Below, in pieces: positions 26,254 through 35,108 of a stretch of 38,525 nucleotides of DNA. Each line of letters opens with the position of its first letter. Position 1 is the first letter of the stretch. Source of the stretch: an uncultured Desulfobacterium sp. (lineage in GTDB: Bacteria > Desulfobacterota > DSM-4660 > Desulfatiglandales > Desulfatiglandaceae); contig LT984855.1 of the NCBI GenBank assembly GCA_900258555.1, positions 49,335 to 87,859 of the forward strand, in the 5' to 3' direction. The position numbers were made by a program, and so were the translations under genes. The notes under the pieces are model-generated. The model did no database searches. It saw nothing but the letters and a program-made list of their open reading frames with translations, and was not told the DNA's origin.

Positions 26254-27051
26254 ATGTCTGATCTCGTTAAAATTATCATTGGAGGTGGTGTGGCCGACGT
26301 AAGGCTCAATCGGCCTGACAGATACAATTCGCTCAGTCCGGAGATGTTTGAGGCCGTTGTAGCAGCAGGTCAGTCAATTGCGGCCAACCTTTCTGTACGC
26401 GCAGTGGTGCTTTCAGGGGAAGGAAAAGGCTTTTGTGCAGGGCTGGATATGGAGACATTTGCAAAGGTTCAATCCATTGGAAATGCTGTGCTGGCAGAGA
26501 AGACCGATGGAACATACCCGAACCCTTTTCAAAACGCTGCTTATATCTGGAAGACATTACGCGTTCCTGTAATTGCCGCCATACACGGGAGCGCTTTTGG
26601 GGGGGGCATCCAGATTGCTCTTGGTGCTGACATCCGTCTGGCAAGTCCCGATGCCCGTCTATGTATAATGGAGGTTAACTGGGGCCTGATTCCGGATATG
26701 GCCGCATCGCAAACACTTCGCGGTCTTGTGAGGATAGATGTTGCAAAGGAACTGATTTGGACGGGCAGGATCTTAAGCGGAGAAGAAGCGCAGAAACTGG
26801 GACTTGTTACACGCGTATGTGATGACCCCCTGGCTGAGGCCCTTAAGATGGCCCATGAGATAGCTAAAAAATCACCCGATGCCATAATTGCAGGAAAACG
26901 TCTGATAGAGACCTCATGGCTAAGCCCTCCGGAGGTCGGATTGAAAATGGAGGAAGAACTCCAAAAATCCTTGCTGGGCTCCCCAAACCAGGTTGAGGCA
27001 GTGAAGGCCAAGTTTGAAAAACGGCCGCCTGATTTCCAAAACGCAGAATAA
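26254..27051 (+). CDS. Enoyl-CoA hydratase/isomerase (crotonase) family protein
   Basis: This 265-residue protein has the crotonase fold. VRLNRPDRYNSLSPEMF is the N-terminal signature, GEGKGFCAGLDMETF forms the first oxyanion-hole segment, and IHGSAFGGGIQIALGADIRLA the second. The catalytic glutamate region is less clear: the family's E-x-x-x-G stretch appears as MEVNWGLIPD, so one hydratase glutamate may be present and the other not. Hydratase, isomerase or another acyl-CoA activity are all possible. GAAAGGAGA precedes ATG 26254. It has its own promoter and converges on coaE. Confidence 0.88.
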   Translation: MSDLVKIIIGGGVADVRLNRPDRYNSLSPEMFEAVVAAGQSIAANLSVRAVVLSGEGKGFCAGLDMETFAKVQSIGNAVLAEKTDGTYPNPFQNAAYIWKTLRVPVIAAIHGSAFGGGIQIALGADIRLASPDARLCIMEVNWGLIPDMAASQTLRGLVRIDVAKELIWTGRILSGEEAQKLGLVTRVCDDPLAEALKMAHEIAKKSPDAIIAGKRLIETSWLSPPEVGLKMEEELQKSLLGSPNQVEAVKAKFEKRPPDFQNAE

Positions 27052-27098
27052 CCCATGACTGTCTTTTACAGGAAGTTGTCCATTTAACGGACAGCCTC

Positions 27099-27797
27099 CT
27101 ATTGGCCCGCCCTTTCCTGAAGTTCTGTCAGCTTCCGCCAGAGATCTTCAGCCTGCCTTTTTGATTCCTCAAGGGAGCCGCTGTTATTGATCACAAAGTC
27201 AGCGTAGCCAAGCTTTTCATCAATGGGCATCTGAGCATCAAGTATCCGGCGTGCATCTTCCTCTTTTATCCCATCCCGTGCAATCAGTCGTTCCAACTGT
27301 TTTTCCTGAGGGATATAGACAACAAGGACGTAATCGAACATTCCCTGTAAATCCTGCTCAACCATCAGGGGGATGGACACCAATGTGATTGCACCAGGGC
27401 GTCTGGCTGTATTATCCTTAAGTTGTCTTATAAATTGACCATGAATTCGGGGATGGGTGAATGATTCCAGCTTCTTCCTCTTTTTTGAATCCTGAAAGAC
27501 AATTCTGCCTAAGGCCTTTCGGTCAATGGTCCTGTCAGGATTAAGGATCTTACACCCGAAGTAGTCAACAATATCCTTCCAAGCAGGCAGGTCGGGCTCA
27601 ACCACTTGTCTTGCAATAACGTCATAATCAATAAGAAATGCACCAAGACTTACAAGAATATCCGTAATAGTGCTCTTTCCGCAGGCAATACCCCCGGTAA
27701 CACCAATGAGCAGACAATTATCCAGTCCCTCCAGGGACTCTCCCACAGTTTTTGCAAGTGTTTGCAATTTATTGCGCTCGTCCATGCCTATTTCCAT
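27099..27797 (-). CDS. coaE: Dephospho-CoA kinase
   Basis: CoaE performs the last step of coenzyme A synthesis, phosphorylating dephospho-CoA. The P-loop is GVTGGIACGKSTI near residues 33-45, with ALGRIVFQD, FTHPRIHGQF and a lid region containing ARDGIKEEDARRI. The 232-residue product has about 25 extra N-terminal residues compared with usual CoaE, so an internal start is possible, though no better start has a ribosome site. It converges with the crotonase-family gene. Confidence 0.92.
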   Translation of the reverse strand: MEIGMDERNKLQTLAKTVGESLEGLDNCLLIGVTGGIACGKSTITDILVSLGAFLIDYDVIARQVVEPDLPAWKDIVDYFGCKILNPDRTIDRKALGRIVFQDSKKRKKLESFTHPRIHGQFIRQLKDNTARRPGAITLVSIPLMVEQDLQGMFDYVLVVYIPQEKQLERLIARDGIKEEDARRILDAQMPIDEKLGYADFVINNSGSLEESKRQAEDLWRKLTELQERAGQ

Positions 27798-28062
27798 AAT
27801 GGCTCACTGTGATCATACTATACTCTTCTTTTCCTAATCCTACAGGCAAAACATTGTCAAGGTAAACAGCACCTGATGAACATCCTTGACCAAGCCAAGA
27901 TCACTATATATAACTATTTCAACACAGAGTTGCGTTTTTTAACCGTCTCTTAAGAACTCCAATAAATAGGCCAATAAGTATCATGAGCAAGGGATTATAA
28001 CTCCTGTTTGTTCAGCGTTGAATAATGTCATTTTTAATAAACATAAAACGGTATTTTTGCCC

Positions 28063-29481
28063 ATGGAACGTGTTTTGATCATTGACGACGAGGAACATAT
28101 CAGGGATCTGCTGGGCGAAATGCTCACGATGAACGGGTATGACTGCACCTTGGCCTCCAATGCATTGGAGGCCCGTGGGATTATGCAGAAAAGCAGTTTT
28201 GAATTGGTTCTCTGTGATATCAACATGCCCGGTGAATCAGGATTGGACTTTATACAGCATGTGGTTTCCGATTTTCCAGATACTGCAACTCTGATGATTA
28301 CCGCCATGGATGATCCCTTAGTCGCTGACCATGCCCTGCAGATAGGCGTGTATGATTATATTACCAAGCCATTTGAACTCAACGGCGTCCTGATCAGCCT
28401 TGCAAATGCCTTACGACGCCGCGAGCTGGAGATAGACAACCGGATATATAGAAAAAACCTCGAAATGAAGGTTGAGGACCGCACAGCCGCACTTCAACAG
28501 AGTGAGGCCAGACTCAGGGCCATCTTTGAGGCGGCAAAGCATGTGGCATTCATACTGATAGACCATGTCGAAAAAAAGAACAAGATGATCGAATTTAGCC
28601 CCGGTGCAGAGCATCTGTTCGGATACGATAGAAGAGAGGTAATCGGCAGACCTGCATCCTTGCTTTCTATACCGGAAGACATGATTGACCCCCGGGAGGT
28701 ACCTGCACGGGCAAAGGATGGGGAAGTGGGCTTTACCCGAGAGGTTACCCTGACCCGTAAGCCAGGAGAGGAAATTCAGGCCCTGTTTACATCCTATCCA
28801 ATATTTGGAGCCAAAGGCGACATGACCGCAGTGCTGGTGGTCGCCATTGATATATCCGACCGTATCAGGGCGGCAAAAGAGATACAAAAGAACCTTGACA
28901 GGTGGAGGAGGGCCCTTGAAGGAATAATTCATGCCATGGCATTGACCCTTGAGATGAGAGATCCCTATACTGCCGGCCACCAGCAGCGTGTGGCGAGCCT
29001 GGTTACAGCAATTGGCAATAAAATGGGTTTTTCAGAGGAACAGATCCAGGGCGTCCGGTTGGCGGCTATGATTCATGATATAGGAAAAATATCTGTTCCG
29101 GCGGAGATCTTAAGCAAGCCGGGCCTGATAACAGAATTAGAATTCCATCTTATAAGGACACACTCAAAGGTTGGCTATGATATACTGAAGGGCATCGAAT
29201 TTCCCTGGCCAATTGCCCAGATGGTTTTTCAACACCACGAAAGGATAGATGGCAAGGGTTATCCCCAGGGGCTTTCAGACAAGGAAATACTATTGGAGGC
29301 AAAGATCCTGGGAGTGGCAGATGTGGTTGAGGCCATGGCCTCCCATCGTCCTTACAGACCATCCCTCGGCATTAAGAAGGCACTGGATGAGATATCATCA
29401 AACAGGGGGGTCATTTATGACCCTCAAGTCGTTGACGCATGTCTGAGCGTTTTCGAGGAGGATGGATTCAAATTTGACTAA
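28063..29481 (+). CDS. Response regulator, REC-PAS-HD-GYP, c-di-GMP phosphodiesterase
   Basis: Starting at ATG 28063 gives 472 residues: a receiver domain (MERVLIIDDEEH, phospho-acceptor D in LCDINMPGESG), a short coiled linker (about 120-150), a PAS domain (about 155-265) and a C-terminal HD-GYP domain. The HD pair in MIHDIGKIS and HHERIDGKGYP are intact, predicting cyclic di-GMP hydrolysis. An ATG 15 codons upstream is in frame, but homology begins at 28063; neither has a good ribosome site. Together with the gene at 11616 it shows two c-di-GMP-lowering regulators in one window. Confidence 0.9.
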   Translation: MERVLIIDDEEHIRDLLGEMLTMNGYDCTLASNALEARGIMQKSSFELVLCDINMPGESGLDFIQHVVSDFPDTATLMITAMDDPLVADHALQIGVYDYITKPFELNGVLISLANALRRRELEIDNRIYRKNLEMKVEDRTAALQQSEARLRAIFEAAKHVAFILIDHVEKKNKMIEFSPGAEHLFGYDRREVIGRPASLLSIPEDMIDPREVPARAKDGEVGFTREVTLTRKPGEEIQALFTSYPIFGAKGDMTAVLVVAIDISDRIRAAKEIQKNLDRWRRALEGIIHAMALTLEMRDPYTAGHQQRVASLVTAIGNKMGFSEEQIQGVRLAAMIHDIGKISVPAEILSKPGLITELEFHLIRTHSKVGYDILKGIEFPWPIAQMVFQHHERIDGKGYPQGLSDKEILLEAKILGVADVVEAMASHRPYRPSLGIKKALDEISSNRGVIYDPQVVDACLSVFEEDGFKFD

Positions 29482-29624
29482 GGGGTTGACACTTTTGATT
29501 TTACAGGGCAGCATATTTATAATTAAGCAAATCAAGCAGCGGCGGTTATCTGTTTTTTATCTGTAAAAGACTATATCAACCCACGCTGTCACTTCATCGT
29601 AATATCATTTCCAGGGGCAATAGG

Positions 29625-31322
29625 ATGGGAAAAGATCTCTTTGACGAAGATAAGACAGATGAAAAATCGGATGAATCCGGACCTGAAAACATAGGACTAT
29701 TTGATGGGGAAGTTGATGCAGACCAAAAGACGGATAAGATAGTCAATGAGCCTCTAAGCGGTGAATATGAGCTCATGTTTAAAGATGAAGATGCCTTGGA
29801 TGAGACAAAAACAAATTCTGCCACTGGTGAAGACGAGTCCTGGATACCTTTAGCCAGTGAGAAAAAAGGGTCTTCCGGTAAGGAGGAACGGATCTTTGAG
29901 GAAGACGAAGAAGAAATAGCCCTTGATAATGCCATAGAGATCACAGGAAAGACAGAGGAGACAATAGAATTCAACAAGCCCTTTGAGGAAATTGAACAAG
30001 TTGAAAGTCACTCTGAAGAGAACCAAAATAAGGCGGGTATAAAAATACATGAGGATTTTGAAAACACTTCAGTTCGTAATGTTCAGGAAGATAAGGGCCC
30101 GGGTGAGGAAAGGTTTATACCCATAGCTCAAGATGAGATTGAATCTCCGCATGAACAAGAGAAGCCTACCGCGGCTCAACAAGTAGTGGCAGATGAAGAT
30201 CCTATGCCGACTGATGATGACTTCAGGGAATTTGCCGACTTGATGAATGAAGAACCGGAGGCCCCGCCATGGGAGGAAGTGGTAGAAATACCAGCTCATG
30301 GAGAAGGAGACGATTTTAGAAAGAAAAAATCATTTGTATTTTTCAGCTTTCTTCTAATAGTAGGCCTGATTGCAGTGGCTTTTGTCTATTTGTTCCTTGA
30401 AACAGGTTCCATGCCGGTCAAGATAGGTAAAGGAGCAGGAGATAAACCTCAAACTCTTGTCATCGGGAATATGGAAGAAAAACCTATAAAGGCCATAGAG
30501 CAGGCCCCTGCTGAGGCGCCTCCAACAGTTGCTGGGCCTGCCCCTGAGCAGGTTCAAAAAGTAAATTCCGCGCCCATAATTACAGGAACTCCAGTGACAA
30601 GCATTGTCGAAGGAGCTTCCTTCAGTTTCACACCTCAGGCAACCGATCCTGATCCAGGTGATAAGCTCATGTTTTTTGTTACAAATCAGCCTGCCTGGAT
30701 GAAATTTGACACGTCTACGGGAGCCTTGACCGGTACACCAGGCCACGCTGATATCGGTGTTTATAAGGACATAGTCATCCTGGTAAGCGACAATAATGCT
30801 ACTGCTTCATTGCCCGCCTTTGATCTTACCGTCGAAAGCTCCAAGGTCGAAGCGCCTCAAGCCAGAAAACCGGAGATACAACAGAACAAAACCCAGACCG
30901 GCCAAGCTCCTGCAAAGGAAAAAGACATAATTAAGGCCGACGAGAAGAAGGAGGTGAAGTCAAAAGAGGCCCAGGCCCCAAGGTATCTTATTCCAGACCT
31001 TATGGACATGATAAGAAAATCAGAGTTTAAAAATGCCGCCAAGGCATACAAAGACGGTATCAAACAGTACTCAAATGCATACACACTTAAGATAGAGGTC
31101 GTCTGCCTTGACGAGTCGGTTCAGCTTGCATTTGAAAAAGGAAACTTTGACAGAAGGATGTTCATCCTCCCAAGACAGATAAAGGAAAGACCGTGCTTTG
31201 CCGTCTTCTGGGGCATTTACAGCACAAAAAAAGAGGCCTTAGAGGCAATACAATCCATTCCTGCCTTCTTTGCACATCAGGCGATGAAACCTCAATTGGT
31301 TCTTATCAAGCAATACCTTTGA
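29625..31322 (+). CDS. Acidic single-pass membrane protein with Ig-like and SPOR-like domains
   Basis: The 565-residue product begins with about 230 strongly acidic, disordered-looking residues containing two similar short motifs (ESWIPLASEKK and ERFIPIAQDE). A basic KKK and one membrane helix (about 234-256) follow, then a Pro/Ala-rich linker. Next is a putative Ig-like He_PIG domain (about 309-404; APIITGTPVTSIVEG to SLPAFDLTVE) and a C-terminal SPOR-like domain (about 450-565; YTLKIEVVC, VFWGIYSTKKEALEAI). SPOR domains bind denuded septal peptidoglycan, so a cell-envelope or division role is plausible; the acidic tail would be cytoplasmic. I do not recognise a named family for the whole. 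Confidence 0.75.
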   Translation: MGKDLFDEDKTDEKSDESGPENIGLFDGEVDADQKTDKIVNEPLSGEYELMFKDEDALDETKTNSATGEDESWIPLASEKKGSSGKEERIFEEDEEEIALDNAIEITGKTEETIEFNKPFEEIEQVESHSEENQNKAGIKIHEDFENTSVRNVQEDKGPGEERFIPIAQDEIESPHEQEKPTAAQQVVADEDPMPTDDDFREFADLMNEEPEAPPWEEVVEIPAHGEGDDFRKKKSFVFFSFLLIVGLIAVAFVYLFLETGSMPVKIGKGAGDKPQTLVIGNMEEKPIKAIEQAPAEAPPTVAGPAPEQVQKVNSAPIITGTPVTSIVEGASFSFTPQATDPDPGDKLMFFVTNQPAWMKFDTSTGALTGTPGHADIGVYKDIVILVSDNNATASLPAFDLTVESSKVEAPQARKPEIQQNKTQTGQAPAKEKDIIKADEKKEVKSKEAQAPRYLIPDLMDMIRKSEFKNAAKAYKDGIKQYSNAYTLKIEVVCLDESVQLAFEKGNFDRRMFILPRQIKERPCFAVFWGIYSTKKEALEAIQSIPAFFAHQAMKPQLVLIKQYL

Positions 31323-31384
31323 CAGACGGCCAAATTTGTGTCATTTACTCTTGCCTATAACCGGGCGTCTGATGTCTTTTCTTT

Positions 31385-32194
31385 ATGAGAATAGGAATCT
31401 ATCAGAATCATCCGGAGTTTGGAGCAACCGGAAAAAATGTTGAAAAGGCCGTCATAGATATATCTCTAACGGATGCGGATCTTTTTGTCCTTCCGGAACT
31501 CTTCAACACCGGATATCAATTTACAACAATGGAAGAGGTTCACGAGCTCGCAGAGCAGATCCCGAAAGGGAATACCTGCAGGCGAATGTCGGCGCTGGCC
31601 CGCGAAAAAGGCATGTTTATCGTATTTGGTATGGCAGAAAGGGACGGCGACAACTATTTTAATTCCTCAGTCCTGGTTGGTCCGGAAGGCTATGTTGGAA
31701 CGTACAGGAAAACACACCTGTTTTTTGAAGAATCCGATTTTTTTTCACCCGGGGACACAGGCTTTTGTGTATTTGACATCGGCGGGGCAAAGATCGGAAT
31801 CATGATCTGCTTTGACTGGTGGTTCCCTGAATCAGCCAGAGCGCTTTCGCTTGCGGGCGCTGATATTATATGCCATTGTGCCAACCTTGTTCTACCCAAT
31901 TGCCAGACAGCGATGATCACCAGATCATTGGAAAATGGTGTTTTCACTGTTACGGCAAATCGAGTTGGAACAGAGGGCCGGAGCGGAAAAGACCCTCTGA
32001 CTTTTACAGGTGGAAGCCAACTTATAGATAATTTTGGAGAAATAAAGGTAAGGATGGGAAAAACTGAAACAGGCATTGCGGTTTCAGACATTGACCCTGT
32101 CCAAGCCAGAAACAAGGCCATTACGCCCCGCAATGACCGTTTTCTGGACAGACGACCTGAATACTATGAAATATTGACCTCGGCCATTTCATAA
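31385..32194 (+). CDS. Carbon-nitrogen hydrolase (nitrilase superfamily)
   Basis: This 269-residue amidohydrolase keeps the full nitrilase catalytic triad: E38 in LPELFNTGY, K109 in YRKTHLFFEE and C142 in MICFDWWFPE. Length and order are normal. The substrate cannot be read; omega-amidase, deaminated glutathione amidase and N-carbamoyl amidase types are all this size. The ATG at 31385 begins MRIGIYQNHPEFG. A run of small unknown genes follows on the same strand, starting 50 bases after the stop. Confidence 0.88.
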   Translation: MRIGIYQNHPEFGATGKNVEKAVIDISLTDADLFVLPELFNTGYQFTTMEEVHELAEQIPKGNTCRRMSALAREKGMFIVFGMAERDGDNYFNSSVLVGPEGYVGTYRKTHLFFEESDFFSPGDTGFCVFDIGGAKIGIMICFDWWFPESARALSLAGADIICHCANLVLPNCQTAMITRSLENGVFTVTANRVGTEGRSGKDPLTFTGGSQLIDNFGEIKVRMGKTETGIAVSDIDPVQARNKAITPRNDRFLDRRPEYYEILTSAIS

Positions 32195-32244
32195 TGGTCG
32201 AACTGTCAAAAAGGTCCATGGTGACGTAATTCAAAGGAGATATG

Positions 32245-32421
32245 ATGAACGAAGAAGACAAAAAGGAGAAAAAACTTACCATAAAAGTCCCGAAAGGTAC
32301 CATCGTAAAGATTGAAGGTCATCCAGTAAGATTAAGAGAATCCCTGTATATAGAACAAGTCAATGGCGCTTCATTCAGGCTTGAAGACCATATTGTCATG
32401 GAAACTGAAGAAGAGGAATAA
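32245..32421 (+). CDS. Small protein of 58 residues, unknown
   Basis: AAAGGAGA (32234-32240) lies five bases before ATG 32245; an ATG one codon earlier is too close. The product begins MNEEDKKEKKLTIKVPKGTI and ends in an acidic tail (METEEEE), with alternating hydrophobic residues between, as in a small beta-barrel. I do not recognise it. Its position between a nitrilase and a protein with an Hfq-like domain, all in one direction, supports a real gene. Confidence 0.7.
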   Translation: MNEEDKKEKKLTIKVPKGTIVKIEGHPVRLRESLYIEQVNGASFRLEDHIVMETEEEE

Positions 32422-32466
32422 GTATAAATACCTCATCATTGATTTTTAACAATCAAAGAGGATAAG

Positions 32467-33045
32467 ATGGGATATCTTAAAGGGTTACAGCAATATCTTA
32501 ATGAATCATATGAATTTTCAATCTTCGATCAGGCTGTCTCCTCCCAAGATACGTGGGAAATGTATTTGCACAAATTTCGTGTCATCAAGGCCAAGTTGAT
32601 CGAAAACCTCAAATATGATATTAAGATTGAGATTAAAGACTTAGGGAATGAAGTCATACCAAAGGTCAACATCAAAATGCTATATCCCTTGACCCAGGCA
32701 GAAACTGTGTCAGGTCTGATCAAGACAGACGACAAGGTAAAGGATCTTAATCTGGAACCTATCCTTGCTCCGGCTAAAAGATATCATATCAAGAACAAGT
32801 CCTTGTTCCCCTTGATGATAGAAAAAACTGTTGTCTTTTTTACCCTCCTTGAGGGAGAAATGGTCAGGGGTGTAATTGCTGGTTTCAGCCGCTATGAAAT
32901 TACTGTCAATCTGAAGGGTGGCATCCCGGTCACGTTGTTGAGGCACAGCATATTCGATCTGCGTGACAAAAAAGGCCGCAGCTATTTAAAATCCTTTCAA
33001 GAAGTCCATAAAGATTGGGAAAAAAGCGGGCTTTTTGTTCCATGA
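32467..33045 (+). CDS. Hypothetical protein with C-terminal Hfq/Sm-like domain
   Basis: The 192-residue product has an N-terminal part of about 115 residues that I do not recognise (YLNESYEFSIFDQAVS near the start). From about residue 116 it reads like Hfq: LLEGEMVRGVIAGFSRYE (about 127-144) matches the Sm1 pattern of a gly-rich turn followed by a G-x-I-x-x-F core. LLRHSIFDL (about 157-165) matches the Hfq Sm2 box, usually written as Y/K-K-H-A-I. AAAGAGGATAAG precedes ATG 32467. I infer an RNA-binding Sm-fold domain with an extra N-terminal module. The stop overlaps the next gene (ATGA). Confidence 0.65.
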   Translation: MGYLKGLQQYLNESYEFSIFDQAVSSQDTWEMYLHKFRVIKAKLIENLKYDIKIEIKDLGNEVIPKVNIKMLYPLTQAETVSGLIKTDDKVKDLNLEPILAPAKRYHIKNKSLFPLMIEKTVVFFTLLEGEMVRGVIAGFSRYEITVNLKGGIPVTLLRHSIFDLRDKKGRSYLKSFQEVHKDWEKSGLFVP

Positions 33046-33494
33046 CCTATTTTGATGATCTTTCGCCCTATTCATATATCTCAGAGGAAGGCAACAGCTT
33101 AAATATAGGGTGGCTTGATAAAAACCATGACTTTCAAAAGGGTGACACATCAGAAGAGTTTATTGAAAGGCTGGCCTGGCTGACTATATATTCAACTGTA
33201 AAACACACCCCGGGGATACACAGATGCACGCTTTGTCAGCCCGGGGCTTTTGGTTTTCACTTAATCAGTCATGAAGGAAACAGTTTTATTCTGGGCTCAG
33301 CCGAGATACGTGTTAAGGGAAACAGGGCGGCATATGCCGCCCCGGATCTCCTGATACATTATGTCTTGGGTCACCGATATCTTCCACCCGAGGATTTTAT
33401 TTCCGGGGTTATGGTGACAGGGTCGAGATTGCATAGGGATAAATGGTCTTTGTCAACAGGCCCTTACTGGAATACCTTAAACCGTCAATCCTAA
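33042..33494 (+). CDS. Hypothetical protein with CxxC motif, coupled to the Hfq-like gene
   Basis: ATG 33042 overlaps the previous stop (ATGA), a sign of coupled translation. The 150-residue product begins MTYFDDLSPYSYISEEGN and continues with LNIGWLDKN, HRCTLC, LGSAEIRV, YAAPDLLIHYVLGHRYLPP. The CxxC plus conserved His residues suggest a metal site. Similar short proteins starting with an MTYF-DLSPY motif occur widely as uncharacterised families. No function is assigned. Confidence 0.75.
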   Translation: MTYFDDLSPYSYISEEGNSLNIGWLDKNHDFQKGDTSEEFIERLAWLTIYSTVKHTPGIHRCTLCQPGAFGFHLISHEGNSFILGSAEIRVKGNRAAYAAPDLLIHYVLGHRYLPPEDFISGVMVTGSRLHRDKWSLSTGPYWNTLNRQS

Positions 33495-33509
33495 TCAGGA
33501 GGTGTAAAC

Positions 33510-33749
33510 ATGAATCTTATCATCGCATCTTATGCAGCAGGACAAAAAGAGGCTGAAAAGAAGGTAAAAATCCCTGTTTCTGTTATACAGGTATCCCTGT
33601 CGTTGATCCCTAAAAAGATAAAGGATGACATGACAAAAGAGGGGATAGATCTGGCCATGTTAAAGGACATAGCACAAAAAAAAGGCTTGAAAGGTACTTT
33701 GATAGAGATAGAAGACGCAAGCAAAAAACTCGTCATTTCCATAGATTAA
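33510..33749 (+). CDS. Small protein of 79 residues, unknown
   Basis: A strong AGGAGGTG ends six bases before ATG 33510. The product begins MNLIIASYAAGQKEAEKKVK, then has a lysine-rich helical segment and a C-terminal strand pattern (GTLIEIEDASKKLVISID). It starts 15 bases after the CxxC protein, so it belongs to the same run. I do not recognise the family. Confidence 0.7.
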   Translation: MNLIIASYAAGQKEAEKKVKIPVSVIQVSLSLIPKKIKDDMTKEGIDLAMLKDIAQKKGLKGTLIEIEDASKKLVISID

Positions 33750-33815
33750 AAGATATTTTAAAATTTTTTAATCAATAATGGCACGGGCGGTACAGTCTCG
33801 GAAATTGCGCTCACA

Positions 33816-35108
33816 ATGAATGTTATCTTTTTCATATTTATCTTTATCGCCTTTGTCACAGCAGGGTGGCGTCATATCAACTGGTGTTTCGATTCGGCCG
33901 GCCCATCTCCTATGGAGTCTTTGACAAAGGCCGTTATGGATTCGGCCTCTGGTTCTGTAGAGCTGGCCATAGGCCTTGTGGGAATGATGACATTGTTTCT
34001 GGGTCTGATGAAGGTAGCCGAGGCAGGGGGAATGCTTACAATGCTTGCCCGCCTCATAAGACCCCTGATGGTCAGGCTCTTTCCTGAAATTCCCGCAGAC
34101 CATCCCGCTATGGGAAGCATGATCCTCAATCTGTCAGCAAATGTTATGGGGCTGGGAAACGCAGCCACCCCTTTCGGCATCCGGGCTATGCAGGAACTCA
34201 ACAGGCTGAATAAGCAGCCAGGCACGGCCACCAATGCCATGGTCCTTTTCATCGCGATTAACACCTCCAATATAACTCTCCTGCCCACCGGGGTCATAGC
34301 CCTCAGGGCTGCGGCGGGATCTAGTGATCCTGCGGGGATACTGCCTACAACCCTTTTTGCCACCACTTGTTCTACTGTAACAGCCATAATTGCAGCAAAA
34401 CTTCTTGCGAGGTCCTTTATAAAGAAAAAAACCACTAAAGTACAAGACATGACAACCTCATCCTATTCGTCGGAGGAGAACGAGGACATAAGGGATGAAT
34501 CTCCTCCAGGCTATCCAGGATGGATAAGCACTGCTGCGTTAGGTCTACTGATTTCTCTAATCCCCATTACCATTTTTTATGGCAAGGCCATATCACCATG
34601 GATCATACCTGCCCTTATCCTGGGGTTTCTCTGCTTCGGGGTTCTCAGGAGGGTACACATTTACGAGGTCTTTGTGGAAGGCGCAAAAGAGGGCTTTCAG
34701 GTAGCGATCAGAATAATACCCTTTTTAGTGGCCATCCTTGTTGCGGTTGGAATGCTCCGTGCCAGTGGTGCAATGGACGCCATAGTAGGCACTCTGGGTG
34801 TATACACACAAAAAATAGGGCTTCCTGCCGAGGGCCTGACCATGGCACTTATCCGGACGCTATCAGGCTCAGGGGCATATGCTGTTTTGGCATCAGTCAT
34901 TAACAACCCGGCTATCGGCCCGGACAGCTACACGGGGTACCTGGTTTCAACAATTCAGGGCTCAACAGAGACTACCTTTTATGTACTGGCGGTTTATTTC
35001 GGGGCTGTGCAGATCAGGCGTTTACGCCACGCCCTGGCCGCAGCCTTGATTGCCGATCTGGCCGGGGTAATAGGCAGCGTCTTGATATGTTCGATTCTTT
35101 TTAAATGA
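33816..35108 (+). CDS. Fused SpmA/SpmB nucleoside-recognition-domain membrane protein
   Basis: The 430-residue membrane protein joins two Gate/nucleoside recognition domains. The first half (residues about 1-200) has the SpmA pattern, with GMMTLFLGLMKVAEAGGM, LNLSANVMGLGNAATPFGI and MVLFIAINTSNITLLPTG. After a polar linker (about 208-235), the second half is SpmB-like, with IIPFLVAILVAVGMLRASGAMD and STETTFYVLAVYFG. In Bacillus the two are separate proteins involved in spore core dehydration; Gram-negative fusions are known but their transport role is not settled. It starts 67 bases after the 79-aa gene. Confidence 0.9.
   Translation: MNVIFFIFIFIAFVTAGWRHINWCFDSAGPSPMESLTKAVMDSASGSVELAIGLVGMMTLFLGLMKVAEAGGMLTMLARLIRPLMVRLFPEIPADHPAMGSMILNLSANVMGLGNAATPFGIRAMQELNRLNKQPGTATNAMVLFIAINTSNITLLPTGVIALRAAAGSSDPAGILPTTLFATTCSTVTAIIAAKLLARSFIKKKTTKVQDMTTSSYSSEENEDIRDESPPGYPGWISTAALGLLISLIPITIFYGKAISPWIIPALILGFLCFGVLRRVHIYEVFVEGAKEGFQVAIRIIPFLVAILVAVGMLRASGAMDAIVGTLGVYTQKIGLPAEGLTMALIRTLSGSGAYAVLASVINNPAIGPDSYTGYLVSTIQGSTETTFYVLAVYFGAVQIRRLRHALAAALIADLAGVIGSVLICSILFK

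Noticed and set aside
27064-27092. Terminator between the crotonase-family and coaE genes
   Set aside because: Only a 5-bp stem TGTCC/GGACA without a T-run; too weak to call.
29485-29520. Promoter starting TTGACA before the acidic membrane protein gene
   Set aside because: The nearest TATAAT is 26 bases away, too far for sigma-70 spacing.
33768-34450. Minus-strand open frames over SpmA/SpmB
   Set aside because: The plus strand encodes the conserved membrane protein in full; the reverse frames lack start signals and family features.
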